Positions 51,010 through 60,682 of a stretch of 64,000 nucleotides of DNA are shown here, one piece after another. The position numbers and the translations under genes are program-made. The notes beneath the pieces were generated by a model. It did no database searches. It saw nothing but the letters and a program-made list of their open reading frames with translations, and was not told where the DNA came from. This DNA comes from Rhizobium oryziradicis (GTDB taxonomy: Bacteria; Pseudomonadota; Alphaproteobacteria; Rhizobiales; Rhizobiaceae): the NCBI RefSeq assembly GCF_001939045.1, contig NZ_MKIM01000019.1, positions 62,001-126,000 of the forward strand, read 5' to 3'. How positions within the stretch are numbered: position 1 is the first letter of the stretch; each line of letters starts with the position of its first letter.

Positions 51010-52589
51010 GCACGAGCGCCGTTGCCAAACCCTTGCCAAATCCCTGGATCATTGCCGTTGTTGTTGCACTCGCCAGCTTCATGGAGGTGCTCGACACCAC
51101 AATCGCCAATGTTGCCCTGAACTACATTTCCGGCGGTCTTGGCGTGAGTCAGGACGAAGCCTCCTGGGTCGTGACCACCTATCTCGTCTCCAATGCGGTG
51201 ATTGTCACGGCCACAAGCTATCTCGTGCGTATTCTCGGGCGCAAGACCTTTTTTCTCGGCTGCCTGGCGTTGTTTACAATCAGTTCGATCATGTGCGGCT
51301 TTGCACCCAATCTGCAATTCCTGCTGCTTGCTCGTATATTGCAAGGCGTAGGCGGTGGCGGCATGGTGCCGGTCGCGCAGTCCATTCTGGCCGATAGTTT
51401 TCCGCCAGAAAAGCGCGGCCAAGGCTTTGCTCTGTTCGGGGTTGCGGTCGTCGTTGCTCCCGTCGTCGGACCGACATTGGGTGGCTACCTCTCCGATAAC
51501 TTCTCTTGGCACTGGTGCTTCCTGATCAACGGTCCCGTCGGTGCCCTGACGCTTGCAGCTGTTGCCATTCTGATCAAAGAGCCAGAAGGCAGCGCGCAGG
51601 AACGTGCGCAATTGCGCAAGGAAAAGATCGGTTTCGACTGGATCGGCTTCGGCCTTGTGGCGACCTTTCTGGGTGCGCTGGAACTGACGCTGGATCGTGG
51701 TCTGGAGGAGGACTGGTTCGGATCAACCTTCATCATCATAGCGGCCTCGATCAGCGCCCTCGCCTTTGTTCTGATGATCCCGTGGGAATTGAAGCACAAG
51801 AACCCGGCCGTCGACTTGCGGATGGTGGCCAGCCGGCAATTTGGAACCTGCTTTTTGGTGATGATGGCGACAGGGGCACTGCTGCTGGCCACAACCCAGT
51901 ATCTGCCGCAGCTGGTCCAGCAGAATCTCGGCTACACAGCAACCTGGGCTGGTCTGATGCTATCTCCAGGCGGTGTGGTGACCATGGCCATGATGTTTGT
52001 GGTCGGCATACTCTCATCAAAAGTGCAGCCCAAATATCTGATTGCGATCGGTGCTGGCTTTGTCGCCTTCTCCATGTATCAGGTAACCAGTGTCTATAGT
52101 GGTATCGGCTTTTGGTATCTTGCCGAAGCGCGCATGTTGCAGGGAATTGGTCTGCCCTTCATCTTTCTGCCGATCACCTCTGCCTCCTATGACGGCATCC
52201 CCTCCAGCAAGACAGATCAGGCCTCGGCTTTGCTGAATGCTGCACGCAATACGGGCGGGTCTATCGGCGTGTCACTGATCTCAAACATCATTACCCACCG
52301 AGAACAGTTTCATCAGAGCCGATTGGCGGAACATGTCATTCCGTCGAATGGAGCCTATCAGGATACGCTGAGCCAGATGACGAATTATTTCATGGGGCAA
52401 GGCAGTTCACTGGTGATTGCTCAAAAGCAGGCACTTTCCTGGATCAATCAGCAAATTCAGAGCCAAGCCTCGCTTCTATCTTATGTCGACGCTTTCTGGG
52501 TTCTGACGCTGATCTCTCTGGCCGCAATCCCCTTGGCCCTCACACTCCGCAATGTAACGCTCGGGAAGAAAGCGCCTATGGGGCATTAG
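51006..52589 (+). CDS. emrB: DHA2/EmrB-type MFS efflux transporter (14 spans)
   Basis: 527-residue inner-membrane drug:H+ antiporter. It starts WIIAVVVALASFMEVLDTTIANVALNYI, the TMS1 motif D1. It has the DHA2 motif C GVAVVVAPVVGPTLGGYLSDNFSWHWCF at TMS5. The length fits 14 TMS. It forms the efflux pair with the MFP and is translationally coupled to it. The repeat region at 52590-52924 follows. Confidence 0.93.
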   Translation: MSTSAVAKPLPNPWIIAVVVALASFMEVLDTTIANVALNYISGGLGVSQDEASWVVTTYLVSNAVIVTATSYLVRILGRKTFFLGCLALFTISSIMCGFAPNLQFLLLARILQGVGGGGMVPVAQSILADSFPPEKRGQGFALFGVAVVVAPVVGPTLGGYLSDNFSWHWCFLINGPVGALTLAAVAILIKEPEGSAQERAQLRKEKIGFDWIGFGLVATFLGALELTLDRGLEEDWFGSTFIIIAASISALAFVLMIPWELKHKNPAVDLRMVASRQFGTCFLVMMATGALLLATTQYLPQLVQQNLGYTATWAGLMLSPGGVVTMAMMFVVGILSSKVQPKYLIAIGAGFVAFSMYQVTSVYSGIGFWYLAEARMLQGIGLPFIFLPITSASYDGIPSSKTDQASALLNAARNTGGSIGVSLISNIITHREQFHQSRLAEHVIPSNGAYQDTLSQMTNYFMGQGSSLVIAQKQALSWINQQIQSQASLLSYVDAFWVLTLISLAAIPLALTLRNVTLGKKAPMGH

Positions 52590-52924
52590 AGTATCGGCCG
52601 AAAAGTGGGAACCGGTTTTCGGATAAATCTGATGCGAAAACAAAAACTGAGAGCATCGTTCCGATTTTTGGAACGACGCTTTAGGATGTGTGGAGTGGAC
52701 AATCAATCAAACGACTTTCAATCGTAGCGGCATAGCTGGAAACCGTTGAGATTTGGTCTGTGAAGCAACACGGTTAGTACCGCAAGACTGGTAAGTCCAA
52801 GGCCTGGAGTATCATCGTGATGTAAACTCGCTATCTTTGTTATTCAGACGAAGCCGCTGAATAAATTGCCAGATTCCTGACATTGTGACCATCTTTGTTC
52901 GATAGGTCCCTTTGCACATGCGTT
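52590..52924. other. 335-bp intergenic region between convergent efflux and chemoreceptor genes
   Basis: Holds the rhizobial-type repeat listed at 52598-52676; the remaining 250 bp show nothing I recognise. Both flanking genes end here, so a bidirectional terminator is expected. Confidence 0.5.
52598..52676. repeat. rhizobial intergenic palindromic repeat (RIME/Bru-RS-like)
   Basis: CCGAAAA (52598-52604) pairs with TTTTCGG (52616-52622), and TCGTTCC (52656-52662) pairs with GGAACGA (52670-52676) around a GATTTTT loop. This two-hairpin layout with 'AAAGTGGGAACCGGTTTTCGG' wording recurs between genes in many Rhizobiales, from memory. Confidence 0.6.
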
Positions 52925-55237
52925 TTATCTAAAGTCGACATCCTCGGCATCCGGGCCCCCCATCGACATATCGAGCATCCAGCCCTTTACGCGCGCCTGT
53001 TGGCTTGCAACGGATTGGCCGGGCTTCGACACATGGTGCAGTGCTGTCGGTTTTGTCGAGATGTTGCTCTTGGACCAAGCCTTGGCCGACTGATTGCCTT
53101 GCACTTGCACTTTAGCCCCAGCACTGTCGACCTTAAAGAAGGCAATAGAGGCCTGAAGCTCTTCGGCTTGGGCTGCGAGTTCTTCAGAGGTTGCCGACAT
53201 TTCTTCCGATGCTCCGGCATTCTGCTGTGTCACTTTGTCGAGTTGCTGGATTGCCTCGTTGATCTGCGAAGCACCGATATCCTGTTCCCGGCACGCAGCA
53301 GAAATTTCAGAGACCAACTCGGCCGTTTTGCGGATGTCGGGCACGAGACGCGCAAGCATTCCACCCGCTTCGGTGGCGACCTGCACAGTCTGTCCAGACA
53401 GCCCACTGATTTCGGCGGCGGCTGACTGGCTACGTTCGGCAAGTTTACGCACTTCAGAAGCAACTACCGCAAAGCCCTTGCCATGTTCTCCAGCACGGGC
53501 CGCTTCCACGGCAGCATTCAGAGCAAGAAGATCGGTCTGACGAGCGATTTCCTGCACTATGGATATTTTTTCGGCAATCGTGCGCATCGCAGCCACAGCC
53601 CGGTTGACGGCCTCGCCGGACGCTTCGGCATCCTTGGATGACTGACGGGCGATCTTTTCGGTCTGGGCAGCGTTGTCAGCGTTCTGCTTGATATTGGAGG
53701 CCATTTCTTCCATTGAAGCAGAGGCTTCTTCAGCCGATGCAGCCTGTTCGGTCGCGCCTTGCGACAGCTGCTCTGAACCGGACGAGAGCTGCTGCGAACC
53801 CGCTGAAACATTCTGACTTGCGGCTAATGCATCGGCAACAACCCCGCGAAGGCGCTCGACCATAGACACAAGCGCAATGCCCAGAGTGTCCTTGTCTGAG
53901 AGCGGCTTTGGCTCAACGGTCAAGTCACCACTGGCGATCTGGTCGGCTATTGTCGCTGTGTTGCGCAGGTTGTCGACCATATTGTTGATCGCATCCTTCA
54001 TGCGTTCATGATCGCCTTCGCATTCGATTTCCACATGCTGCGTGAGATCACCGAAACTCACCTGACGAAGAACACGATTGCCTTCAGAGATCGGAAGGAT
54101 GATAGCGTCCAACATGCCGTTGATTCCGGAGATCACCTTGGCGAAATCCCCGACGAAATGAGCGGGGATGCCACGCTCAGAGAGCTTGCCAGCTGTTGAG
54201 GCGGCAATCAACCGGTGAAGTTCAGTGGTAATAGCCTGTAAATTTCCGCGCAGCGTCTCGATAGTCTCATTGATGAACGCCTTTTTGCCAGGAAACTGCT
54301 CAAGCGGTGCATCGAAATTGCCCTCACCCAGCTCCTTGATGCAGGCCATGGCCTTCTTTTTGACTGCAATGTGGCCGCTGACCATATCGTTGACACCCTT
54401 GGCCATCACGGCAAAGTCGCCCTTGAATTTCTCGACCGGCACGAAGATATCAATGTCACCCTTATCGTGCTCAATCGACATTGTCTTCATGTCTGAAATC
54501 AGGCCCTTGAGATTGGCGCGCAAGGTCTCAATCGTCTCATTGATGAAGACCTTCTTGCCGGGAAACTGCTCGAGCGGTGCTTCAAAATTGCCTTCGCCCA
54601 ATTCCTTGATGCAGGCCATAGCCTTTTTCTTGACTGCTATATGGCTCCCGACCATGTCGTTGACGCCCTTGGCCATCACGGCAAAGTCACCCTTGAATTT
54701 TTCGACCGGCACAATAACATCAATATCACCCTTATCGTGCTCAATCGACATTGTTTTCATGTCTGAAATCAGGCCTTGGAGATTGGCGCGCAAGGTCTCA
54801 ATCGTCTCATTGATGAAAGCCTTCTTGCCGGGGAGCTGCTCGAGTGGCGCTTCAAAATTGCCTTCGCCCAATTCCTTGATGCAAGCCATAGCCTTTTTCT
54901 TGACTGCTATATGGCTCCCGACCATGTCGTTCACGCCTTTGGCCATCGCGGCAAAGGTACCCCTGAAGTCTTCTGTGGGTAACAGGATATCAATGTCGCC
55001 CTTATCATGCTCACCTGACATTCTTGCGATTGATGCCGCGAGCTTCTGTATCGGTTGTAGGGTGACATCAAGTAATTGGTTAACAGCAATCAGTATTTCT
55101 TTAGCGTCGCCTGTTGCTTCCAAGGTATTTGCACGCTCGGATATGTTTCCATCTGCAATGCCATGACAGATGCGTTGTATTTCTGCTACAGCTACCTGAG
55201 ATTTGGAAGATTTCTTCATTTGTGTGTAGAAAGACAT
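52925..55237 (-). CDS. soluble methyl-accepting chemotaxis protein with tandem HAMP-type repeats
   Basis: 770-residue cytoplasmic chemoreceptor without membrane spans. The N-terminal half has three near-identical HAMP-like repeats of 90 residues ([26 protein letters not shown]... then EHDKGDID), followed by two more diverged HAMP units ([31 protein letters not shown] and [12 protein letters not shown]). The signalling hairpin tip reads [42 protein letters not shown] methylation region with [17 protein letters not shown] surrounds it, and the C-terminus ends DAEDVDFR. It is probably a cytosolic energy or metabolite sensor. ATG at 55237 with GAGG upstream. Confidence 0.93.
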   Translation of the reverse strand: MSFYTQMKKSSKSQVAVAEIQRICHGIADGNISERANTLEATGDAKEILIAVNQLLDVTLQPIQKLAASIARMSGEHDKGDIDILLPTEDFRGTFAAMAKGVNDMVGSHIAVKKKAMACIKELGEGNFEAPLEQLPGKKAFINETIETLRANLQGLISDMKTMSIEHDKGDIDVIVPVEKFKGDFAVMAKGVNDMVGSHIAVKKKAMACIKELGEGNFEAPLEQFPGKKVFINETIETLRANLKGLISDMKTMSIEHDKGDIDIFVPVEKFKGDFAVMAKGVNDMVSGHIAVKKKAMACIKELGEGNFDAPLEQFPGKKAFINETIETLRGNLQAITTELHRLIAASTAGKLSERGIPAHFVGDFAKVISGINGMLDAIILPISEGNRVLRQVSFGDLTQHVEIECEGDHERMKDAINNMVDNLRNTATIADQIASGDLTVEPKPLSDKDTLGIALVSMVERLRGVVADALAASQNVSAGSQQLSSGSEQLSQGATEQAASAEEASASMEEMASNIKQNADNAAQTEKIARQSSKDAEASGEAVNRAVAAMRTIAEKISIVQEIARQTDLLALNAAVEAARAGEHGKGFAVVASEVRKLAERSQSAAAEISGLSGQTVQVATEAGGMLARLVPDIRKTAELVSEISAACREQDIGASQINEAIQQLDKVTQQNAGASEEMSATSEELAAQAEELQASIAFFKVDSAGAKVQVQGNQSAKAWSKSNISTKPTALHHVSKPGQSVASQQARVKGWMLDMSMGGPDAEDVDFR
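54140..54960. repeat. 270-bp tandem DNA repeat inside the chemoreceptor gene
   Basis: Three units of 270 bp encode the near-identical HAMP repeats. For example the stretch reading GCCTTTTTCTTGACTGC recurs at 54621 and 54891 exactly 270 bp apart, with a more diverged third copy near 54350. Near-identity at DNA level implies recent duplication or gene conversion. Confidence 0.8.
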
Positions 55238-55704
55238 TGTATATCCTCTATCGGAAGCTGCTCTTATGGTTTGTATGATGTCATCACCTACGTGACGGTA
55301 ATCTCAAGAACAGATTGTCAAAGAGCGTGCTAAAGTCCAAGCAGCTCATCTGGACAACTGAAGTGTGCACTGAATCCATACGACCAAACACGAGTGCCGT
55401 TGAGGACCCGCCTTAGAAGCGCGATAGGCAAGATACTGTTATCATGAACGAAAACGCGTATTTATCTCTCGCTGCTCGAGGCTCAAGGGGCGATTACTGC
55501 ACTCGGTCTTGATACGTGATTTTTCCGCTTCATGCGAAGAAACAATCTCAATTAGCTCAATTATAAGGTGTATTTGTTAATCACACCCTAAGGAGTCCAT
55601 CATTTTAAGCGATGTCTCACGTATAGTTCATGGGTTTGTTGCTATTTTTTGGGAAAGGTTTCGGAAATAACGGGTCAACCGCACCGGGTTTGCCGTTGAC
55701 CTCA
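55238..55704. other. 467-bp region upstream of the chemoreceptor
   Basis: Carries the chemoreceptor promoter and leader. I see no gene; short open frames on both strands are unconvincing. The right end merges into the IS3 remnant. Confidence 0.5.
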
Positions 55705-55965
55705 ACTGGTGAGAGGTAACGAACGAAGGCTCTGGAACGGGAGAATTGCGAGCTTCATCAGGCCAACGAGATTTTACGAAAGGCATCTGCTTCTTTCGCG
55801 ATGGCGGAGCTTGAGCGCCCACTGATGCGATGATGTCCTTCATCGACGCACACCGCTCGCTGCTCGGGGTCGAGCCGATTTGAAGATTGCTGCCGATTGC
55901 CCCGTGCACTTATTACGAAGTCATTGCCAAACGCACGGACGTGCACCGCCTTGCCGAGTTTGTCC
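55705..55965 (+). pseudogene. IS3-family insertion sequence remnant (orfA end and orfB start)
   Basis: One frame reads KALERENCELHQANEILRKASASF, the leucine-zipper end of IS3-group orfA, stopping at 55833. The next frame starts at 55830 with MMSFIDAHRSLLGVEPI, hits a stop at 55881, then continues RLLPIAPCTYYEVIAKRTDV, as in orfB. The in-frame stop and the missing remainder show decay. The short open frames at 55966-56085 look like downstream junk. Confidence 0.75.
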
Positions 55966-56085
55966 ACAGCCCGGCAGAGATAGGTTCATTCTCCGCAAAC
56001 CTTTATATAGGTTTTGTCAACGCCAGCCGTATGAAACAAACCGTCACGCTTGCATCGGTTGTCTATCATCCTCACAAACGACGGC

Positions 56086-56874
56086 TTAATCTCCCCGACC
56101 CCATATTTCAATCTGAGTGAGGGCCGGATAAACCGAAGGATCGTCAGCCTTGATCAGGTTTTGCAGCGTGACCCACTCAACCCGCTTGGGCGCAAAAGCA
56201 AAGCGCTGGCCTGCATGGGTTTTCATCAGTGGCACGGTCAGCGTATCGCCAGTGTCGAACAGCAGCGTAGCCTGCTCCCACCATGCATCATGCGGAAAAT
56301 CGGCGCGCAGATACAGCACCACCTCATCCACCAGCACTGGGCGGCCAAATTGCACGGTGAGTGCTGCCAATGGATCGCGATTAATGCCCCAGCTGGTGTA
56401 GGGCCAAAAGCCGTGGCCAGCATTGGCCTTTTCACCATCAATGGCATTGCGCGCCGCAAAGGCCGCCTCTCCGCGGGTGGAAACATTGGCCGATGCATGG
56501 GGAAATATCTGCGTATTGCCCGATGTATCGTAGGGATTGCAGGCGAGATTGCGCCGGCCAGGCACCTCGCCGGCCCGCATCAGGCGCGCAGAGAGCCGAT
56601 GCGTGGTCCCGCCAAAGGCCTCAGGCGGATAGGCTTTTTGGTCTGCATGGTGTGGGATAGGAAACAGACAGGCTTTCTCAGCGACATAAACCAAGGCCGC
56701 TGGCATGGCATTGTCGAGACACAGGAGCACGGAGTGTTGCGGATGATCGGTCTCCAGCACCACGCAATCGCCTTCGTTATAGACGGATCGATGCACAAGA
56801 ATAACCTCATCCTCACCCGAGGCCTCGGATAAAACCACTCCTCGATCATCGATCACCTTCAATGTCAGGCGCAT
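56086..56874 (-). CDS. galactose-binding/discoidin-like carbohydrate-binding protein, partner of the lyase
   Basis: 262-residue protein with no signal peptide. The C-terminal part (about residues 130-262) resembles a galactose-binding-like jelly-roll: AARNAIDGEKANAGHGFWPYTSWGINRDP, then LTVQFGRPVLVDEVVLYLRADFPHD and a closing PALTQIEIWGRG. The N-terminal region is not recognised. It directly follows the heparinase-type gene in the same direction (12-base gap). It may bind or position the same glycan, but no activity is known. Confidence 0.6.
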   Translation of the reverse strand: MRLTLKVIDDRGVVLSEASGEDEVILVHRSVYNEGDCVVLETDHPQHSVLLCLDNAMPAALVYVAEKACLFPIPHHADQKAYPPEAFGGTTHRLSARLMRAGEVPGRRNLACNPYDTSGNTQIFPHASANVSTRGEAAFAARNAIDGEKANAGHGFWPYTSWGINRDPLAALTVQFGRPVLVDEVVLYLRADFPHDAWWEQATLLFDTGDTLTVPLMKTHAGQRFAFAPKRVEWVTLQNLIKADDPSVYPALTQIEIWGRGD

Positions 56875-56886
56875 GGCGGTCTCTCC

Positions 56887-58680
56887 TCAAACCACAGTCA
56901 ATGTCAGACGATTGCTCTTGAACGGCAGCAGCACGCGATAGAGCCGATCAGGCCAGGCCATACGTAAACGCGGATCGGTGATGGGGATCTCTTCAACCAC
57001 CGCCGATGCGTGGCCATGCACCGTGATATTTCCCAGCCCTGGCAGGTGAAGGCCATCCGCTGAAAGCTCTGGCCTTTGCGAAAACATCAGAGACAATTGC
57101 GCAGGTTTATCGCCGTCAAAAACATCGTCAATTTCCACGCCATGCCCCTTCAGCAACCGAACCCGCCGAAGGTACTGGCGAAGATGGGCCTGTTCGGGAT
57201 AGGCTCCGGCGATATCCATTGATATGTATGATTGGAGCGCTCCAAGCTCGACCTGCACATCTCTTGCGGCAAAGGTCTCGCCATCCTGCTGCATCACACC
57301 TGCAAAACCCGGCAAATTGTGAAAAGCCGATTGCATGGTCCAGATCTCATAGCGGCTGGGTGAAAAGGTCTTGGCCGTATAGCTCTCCACGCCGACATCG
57401 ATCAAAAAGGGCTTGCCGTTTTTGTAAAGCGTGAAGCTTCCGACATCGTTGTGATTGTGGCTATCAACATTGTCGCCCGCCTTGACGGCAAGGGCGTAAG
57501 TCTCATCTCTGGCAATCAACAAGCCGACACTGGGATAATAAATATCCGGCTTTTCAACTGCAGGCGGGCTGCGCGCCAGCATGGCTTTCGCTGCAAACGC
57601 CGTTTGAAGGCGGTAGAAGAGATTGATTTCCTGCGGCAATTCCGGATGCATATCCTGCGCCCAATCGGACGCGGCAAAATCTGCCAGACGGTTTGATCCC
57701 GTTGCCACGCCAAACAGATATTCGCGCGCGCTACAGCGATCTGCCACGGCAGAGCAATCGGCAAAATTGAAATAAGACTGCCCATCAATATGCACATCGA
57801 CGATGTATTCGGCCATATTGCGCAATTTCGGCTGCTGCCAAAGCGGCGAAAATGCCGCAGGTGCCACAGAACTCAGCACGTTGAGCGCATTGAACAGACA
57901 GAGCCCCGCATGGCGATAATACATCGCCCCTTCTTCGCAGGCACCGTCATCGCCATAATCCTTGAGAAAGGCATCCAGACTTTTCGCCGATTTTTCGACA
58001 ATGCGGCCCCTATCCTCTTGCGTATTGGGCCGCGTGAACGCGGTCAGCAAAACGTTTTGCGTACACCATGCTGTCCAGTTGTTCATGGGTTCATCGCCAT
58101 TGCCCATCCACCAGAAATGGCTCGACAGATAGGGCGCGATGATCCTGTTCTGAAGCTCGCGATCAATGCGGCGCACGATTTCGGGGCTGATCGCATTAAG
58201 CGGCTGTTCCAGCAGGCTTGCCAGCACCGCCAGTTGCGCAGCCGTTTCAGCGGCAAACAGATCAATAATCGGCGCTGAATTGTCTGGCAGGGCCAGACGC
58301 GGTCCGCCGCGAACATAGGAATTGTGGGCCGGAAGCTGCCAGCCGCTTTCTTCACAGAGCAACATCACCCCATCGATGATCTGATCCAGAAAACGCCCCT
58401 GCCCTTCAACAGCCTCTGCCATCACAAGCGCATTCAGCATGCGTCGACGGGCAAAGAACAGGTCTTCAAACCGGGTGCGGTTGCCGTTGCGGTGATACTC
58501 CATGAAGGCACAGGCCGTGATCAACGGCCATTCCTGCTCAAGCGCCGCCTCGCCGCCTGCAACAAGTCTGGCGCGATAGGCCGCCGGGATTGCCTCCCAT
58601 GCCTGACGATCCGCAACCACTGGAGCAAACGCGAAATCCGGTAAAAAATCCGGCAGTTGCCCAAGGCATTCAACAAACAT
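56887..58680 (-). CDS. heparinase II/III-family polysaccharide/oligosaccharide lyase
   Basis: 597-residue enzyme of the heparinase II/III group, which cleave uronic-acid-containing glycans by beta-elimination. It has an alpha/alpha-toroid N-terminal half (WTAWCTQNVLLTAFTRPN; YGDDGACEEGAMYYRHAG with the candidate catalytic Tyr and His) and a beta-sandwich C-terminal half (VGLLIARDETYALAVKAGDNVDSHNHNDVGSFTLYKNGKPFLIDVG). There is no signal peptide, so it acts on imported oligosaccharides. The ATG at 58680 has GAGGGAAG upstream; the open frame to 58845 has a poor composition. Confidence 0.85.
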   Translation of the reverse strand: MFVECLGQLPDFLPDFAFAPVVADRQAWEAIPAAYRARLVAGGEAALEQEWPLITACAFMEYHRNGNRTRFEDLFFARRRMLNALVMAEAVEGQGRFLDQIIDGVMLLCEESGWQLPAHNSYVRGGPRLALPDNSAPIIDLFAAETAAQLAVLASLLEQPLNAISPEIVRRIDRELQNRIIAPYLSSHFWWMGNGDEPMNNWTAWCTQNVLLTAFTRPNTQEDRGRIVEKSAKSLDAFLKDYGDDGACEEGAMYYRHAGLCLFNALNVLSSVAPAAFSPLWQQPKLRNMAEYIVDVHIDGQSYFNFADCSAVADRCSAREYLFGVATGSNRLADFAASDWAQDMHPELPQEINLFYRLQTAFAAKAMLARSPPAVEKPDIYYPSVGLLIARDETYALAVKAGDNVDSHNHNDVGSFTLYKNGKPFLIDVGVESYTAKTFSPSRYEIWTMQSAFHNLPGFAGVMQQDGETFAARDVQVELGALQSYISMDIAGAYPEQAHLRQYLRRVRLLKGHGVEIDDVFDGDKPAQLSLMFSQRPELSADGLHLPGLGNITVHGHASAVVEEIPITDPRLRMAWPDRLYRVLLPFKSNRLTLTVV

Positions 58681-58743
58681 GGACCGACTTCCCTCCAACC
58701 GAAACGCCCGGCAACCCGCAAAGATGTTATACAGGTTTAAGCA

Positions 58744-58764
58744 TTTTGCATTCTTTTGGCAAAA
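58744..58764. promoter_or_regulatory. TTTTGC/GCAAAA inverted repeat in the divergent promoter
   Basis: TTTTGC (58744-58749) and GCAAAA (58759-58764) with a 9-nt spacer lie midway between the lyase start and the permease start at 58889. It is a reasonable operator for a regulator encoded outside the window. Confidence 0.4.
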
Positions 58765-58888
58765 CATATTTCTTACTTGTGTTATTTTTTGAAGAAATGT
58801 ATTACAGGCATGCCTTGGGAGGGCGAGCGCCGCTTTTGATGTCATCGAGTATCAAGCGTCGTCGCCAAAGTGGCAGGCAGGAGGAAAA

Positions 58889-59827
58889 ATGGTCACACAG
58901 ACCTTTCGTGAGCAGGCGGAGCGCACGCCCAAACGGGTGGCTTCGATGTCGAAGCGTCAGCGGAAATTGCGCGCCAATCTGGTTGCCTATTCCTTTATCG
59001 CGCCCAATTTTATCGGCTTTGCCACGTTTACGCTGGGGCCAATTCTGTTTGCCTTCGCTCTTGCCTTCATGCACTGGGATGGCTCCAACCCCATCACCTT
59101 TGCCGGGCTTGATAATTTCTGGCATCTGTTTGGCGACCGCGCTTTCAAGGATGCGCTGTTCAACACCATTATATACACGGTGTTTTCCGTTCCCTTGACG
59201 CTGGCTTGCGCGCTGGGGCTGGCGGTTTTGCTCAATCAGAAGATTTTCGGACGCGCGTTCTTTCGAACAGCCATGTTCTTCCCCTATGTCGCCTCGCTGG
59301 TGGCCGTGGCAGTGGTGTGGAACATGCTGTTCAACCCCGATATGGGGCCGGTCAATATGCTCCTCTACAGCATGGGTATTGACCCCGCCCATCTGCCCGG
59401 TTGGGCTGCGGATCGGCATTGGGCCATGGTCACCGTCATCCTGTTCGGCATATGGAAAAGCATGGGCTATTACATGGTGATCTATCTGGCCGGGCTGCAA
59501 GGCATCAATGCCGAGCTCTATGAAGCGGCCAATCTGGACGGTGCAACCTCTTGGCAGAAATTCTGGTATATCACCGTGCCGCAGCTGGCACCCACCACGT
59601 TCTTTGTCTCGGTCATGCTGACCATTCAATCCTTCAAGGTGTTCGACCAGATTTTCATGATCACCCAGGGCGGCCCCGGCACATCCACACTGGTGCTGGT
59701 CTATCATATCTACAACGAGGCCTTCATTTCCTGGGATCTGGGCTATTCCAGCATGGTGTCGTTGGTGCTGTTCTTCATGGTTTTGATCATTACCGTGGTG
59801 CAGTTTCGCGCCGCCCGCGACGCGTGA
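58889..59827 (+). CDS. ABC sugar permease, UgpA/MalF type
   Basis: 312-residue permease. It has a basic cytoplasmic N-terminal tail, about six spans and the EAA motif AANLDGATSWQKFWYITVPQL. TQGGPGTSTLVLVYHIY near the C-terminus is typical of this family. The ribosome site AGGAGGAA is strong. First gene of the rightward oligosaccharide-uptake operon, divergent from the lyase. Confidence 0.93.
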   Translation: MVTQTFREQAERTPKRVASMSKRQRKLRANLVAYSFIAPNFIGFATFTLGPILFAFALAFMHWDGSNPITFAGLDNFWHLFGDRAFKDALFNTIIYTVFSVPLTLACALGLAVLLNQKIFGRAFFRTAMFFPYVASLVAVAVVWNMLFNPDMGPVNMLLYSMGIDPAHLPGWAADRHWAMVTVILFGIWKSMGYYMVIYLAGLQGINAELYEAANLDGATSWQKFWYITVPQLAPTTFFVSVMLTIQSFKVFDQIFMITQGGPGTSTLVLVYHIYNEAFISWDLGYSSMVSLVLFFMVLIITVVQFRAARDA

Positions 59828-59841
59828 GAAGGAGCGGCGTG

Positions 59842-60678
59842 ATGAAAATTCTGGGTGTTAAAATCAAGCTGAAAACCGTGATGGTCTACATCACCATCAT
59901 CGCGATCACCGTGTTGATGCTGTTGCCATTTGCGTGGATGCTGTCGGCATCGCTCAAACTTAATCGCGATGTTTTCGCCTTCCCGATTGTGTGGATTCCA
60001 CCCCATCCGCGCTGGCAGAATTATATTGATATCTGGACCAAGATTCCGCTGGCACTGTTTGTTTACAACACCTCAAAGCTGACCATCATTGTTACCATCT
60101 TGCAGCTGTTAACCTCCAGCTTTGCGGCCTATGCCTTTGCCAAACTGCATTTTCCCTACAAGAACCTGCTGTTTTTGGGCTATATCGCCACCATCGCCAT
60201 GCCTTGGCAGGTCTATATGGTGCCGCAATTCCTGTTGATGCGCGAATTTGGCCTCAACAACACCCACTTGGCGCTAATTTGCCTTCAAGCGTTTAACGCC
60301 TTTGGCGTGTTTTTGATGCGGCAGTTTTATATGTCGATCCCGGATGAGCTGTGCGAAGCGGCCCGCATTGATGGCATGAACGAGTATCAGATCTGGGCCA
60401 AGATCATGCTGCCGCTGTCCAAGCCAGCCCTGTCTACGCTGACGATCTTCACCTTCGTCAACACCTGGAACGATTTTCTCGGGCCGATGATCTATCTGAC
60501 CCGCACCGAGTTGAAGACCATCCAGATCGGCCTTCGCATGTTTATTTCCCAATATTCGGCTGAATATGGGTTGATCATGGCCGCCTCCGTGGTCGCCATC
60601 ATCCCTGTTCTTGTGGTGTTTCTGGCGCTGCAACGCTTCTTTGTTGAAGGCGTGGCCAATTCCGGTTTGAAAGGTTGA
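59842..60678 (+). CDS. ABC sugar permease, UgpE/MalG type
   Basis: 278-residue permease. It starts MKILGVKIKLKTVMVYITI. The EAA loop reads EAARIDGMNEYQIWAKIMLPLSKPAL, and the N-terminal TMS ends in MLSASLKLNRDVF. The ATG at 59842 has GGAG seven bases upstream and lies 14 bases after the UgpA-type stop. The open frame back to 59551 is a shadow. Confidence 0.93.
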   Translation: MKILGVKIKLKTVMVYITIIAITVLMLLPFAWMLSASLKLNRDVFAFPIVWIPPHPRWQNYIDIWTKIPLALFVYNTSKLTIIVTILQLLTSSFAAYAFAKLHFPYKNLLFLGYIATIAMPWQVYMVPQFLLMREFGLNNTHLALICLQAFNAFGVFLMRQFYMSIPDELCEAARIDGMNEYQIWAKIMLPLSKPALSTLTIFTFVNTWNDFLGPMIYLTRTELKTIQIGLRMFISQYSAEYGLIMAASVVAIIPVLVVFLALQRFFVEGVANSGLKG

Positions 60679-60682
60679 AACG

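Noticed and set aside
54140..54960. CRISPR-like periodic repeats
   Set aside because: The repeats are 270 bp long, in frame with a chemoreceptor and have no short spacers; they encode HAMP-type domains.
54225..55166. 313-residue open frame opposite the chemoreceptor repeats
   Set aside because: It is the antisense of the HAMP-repeat region and repeats with the same 270-bp period; its open state follows from the repeated sense frame.
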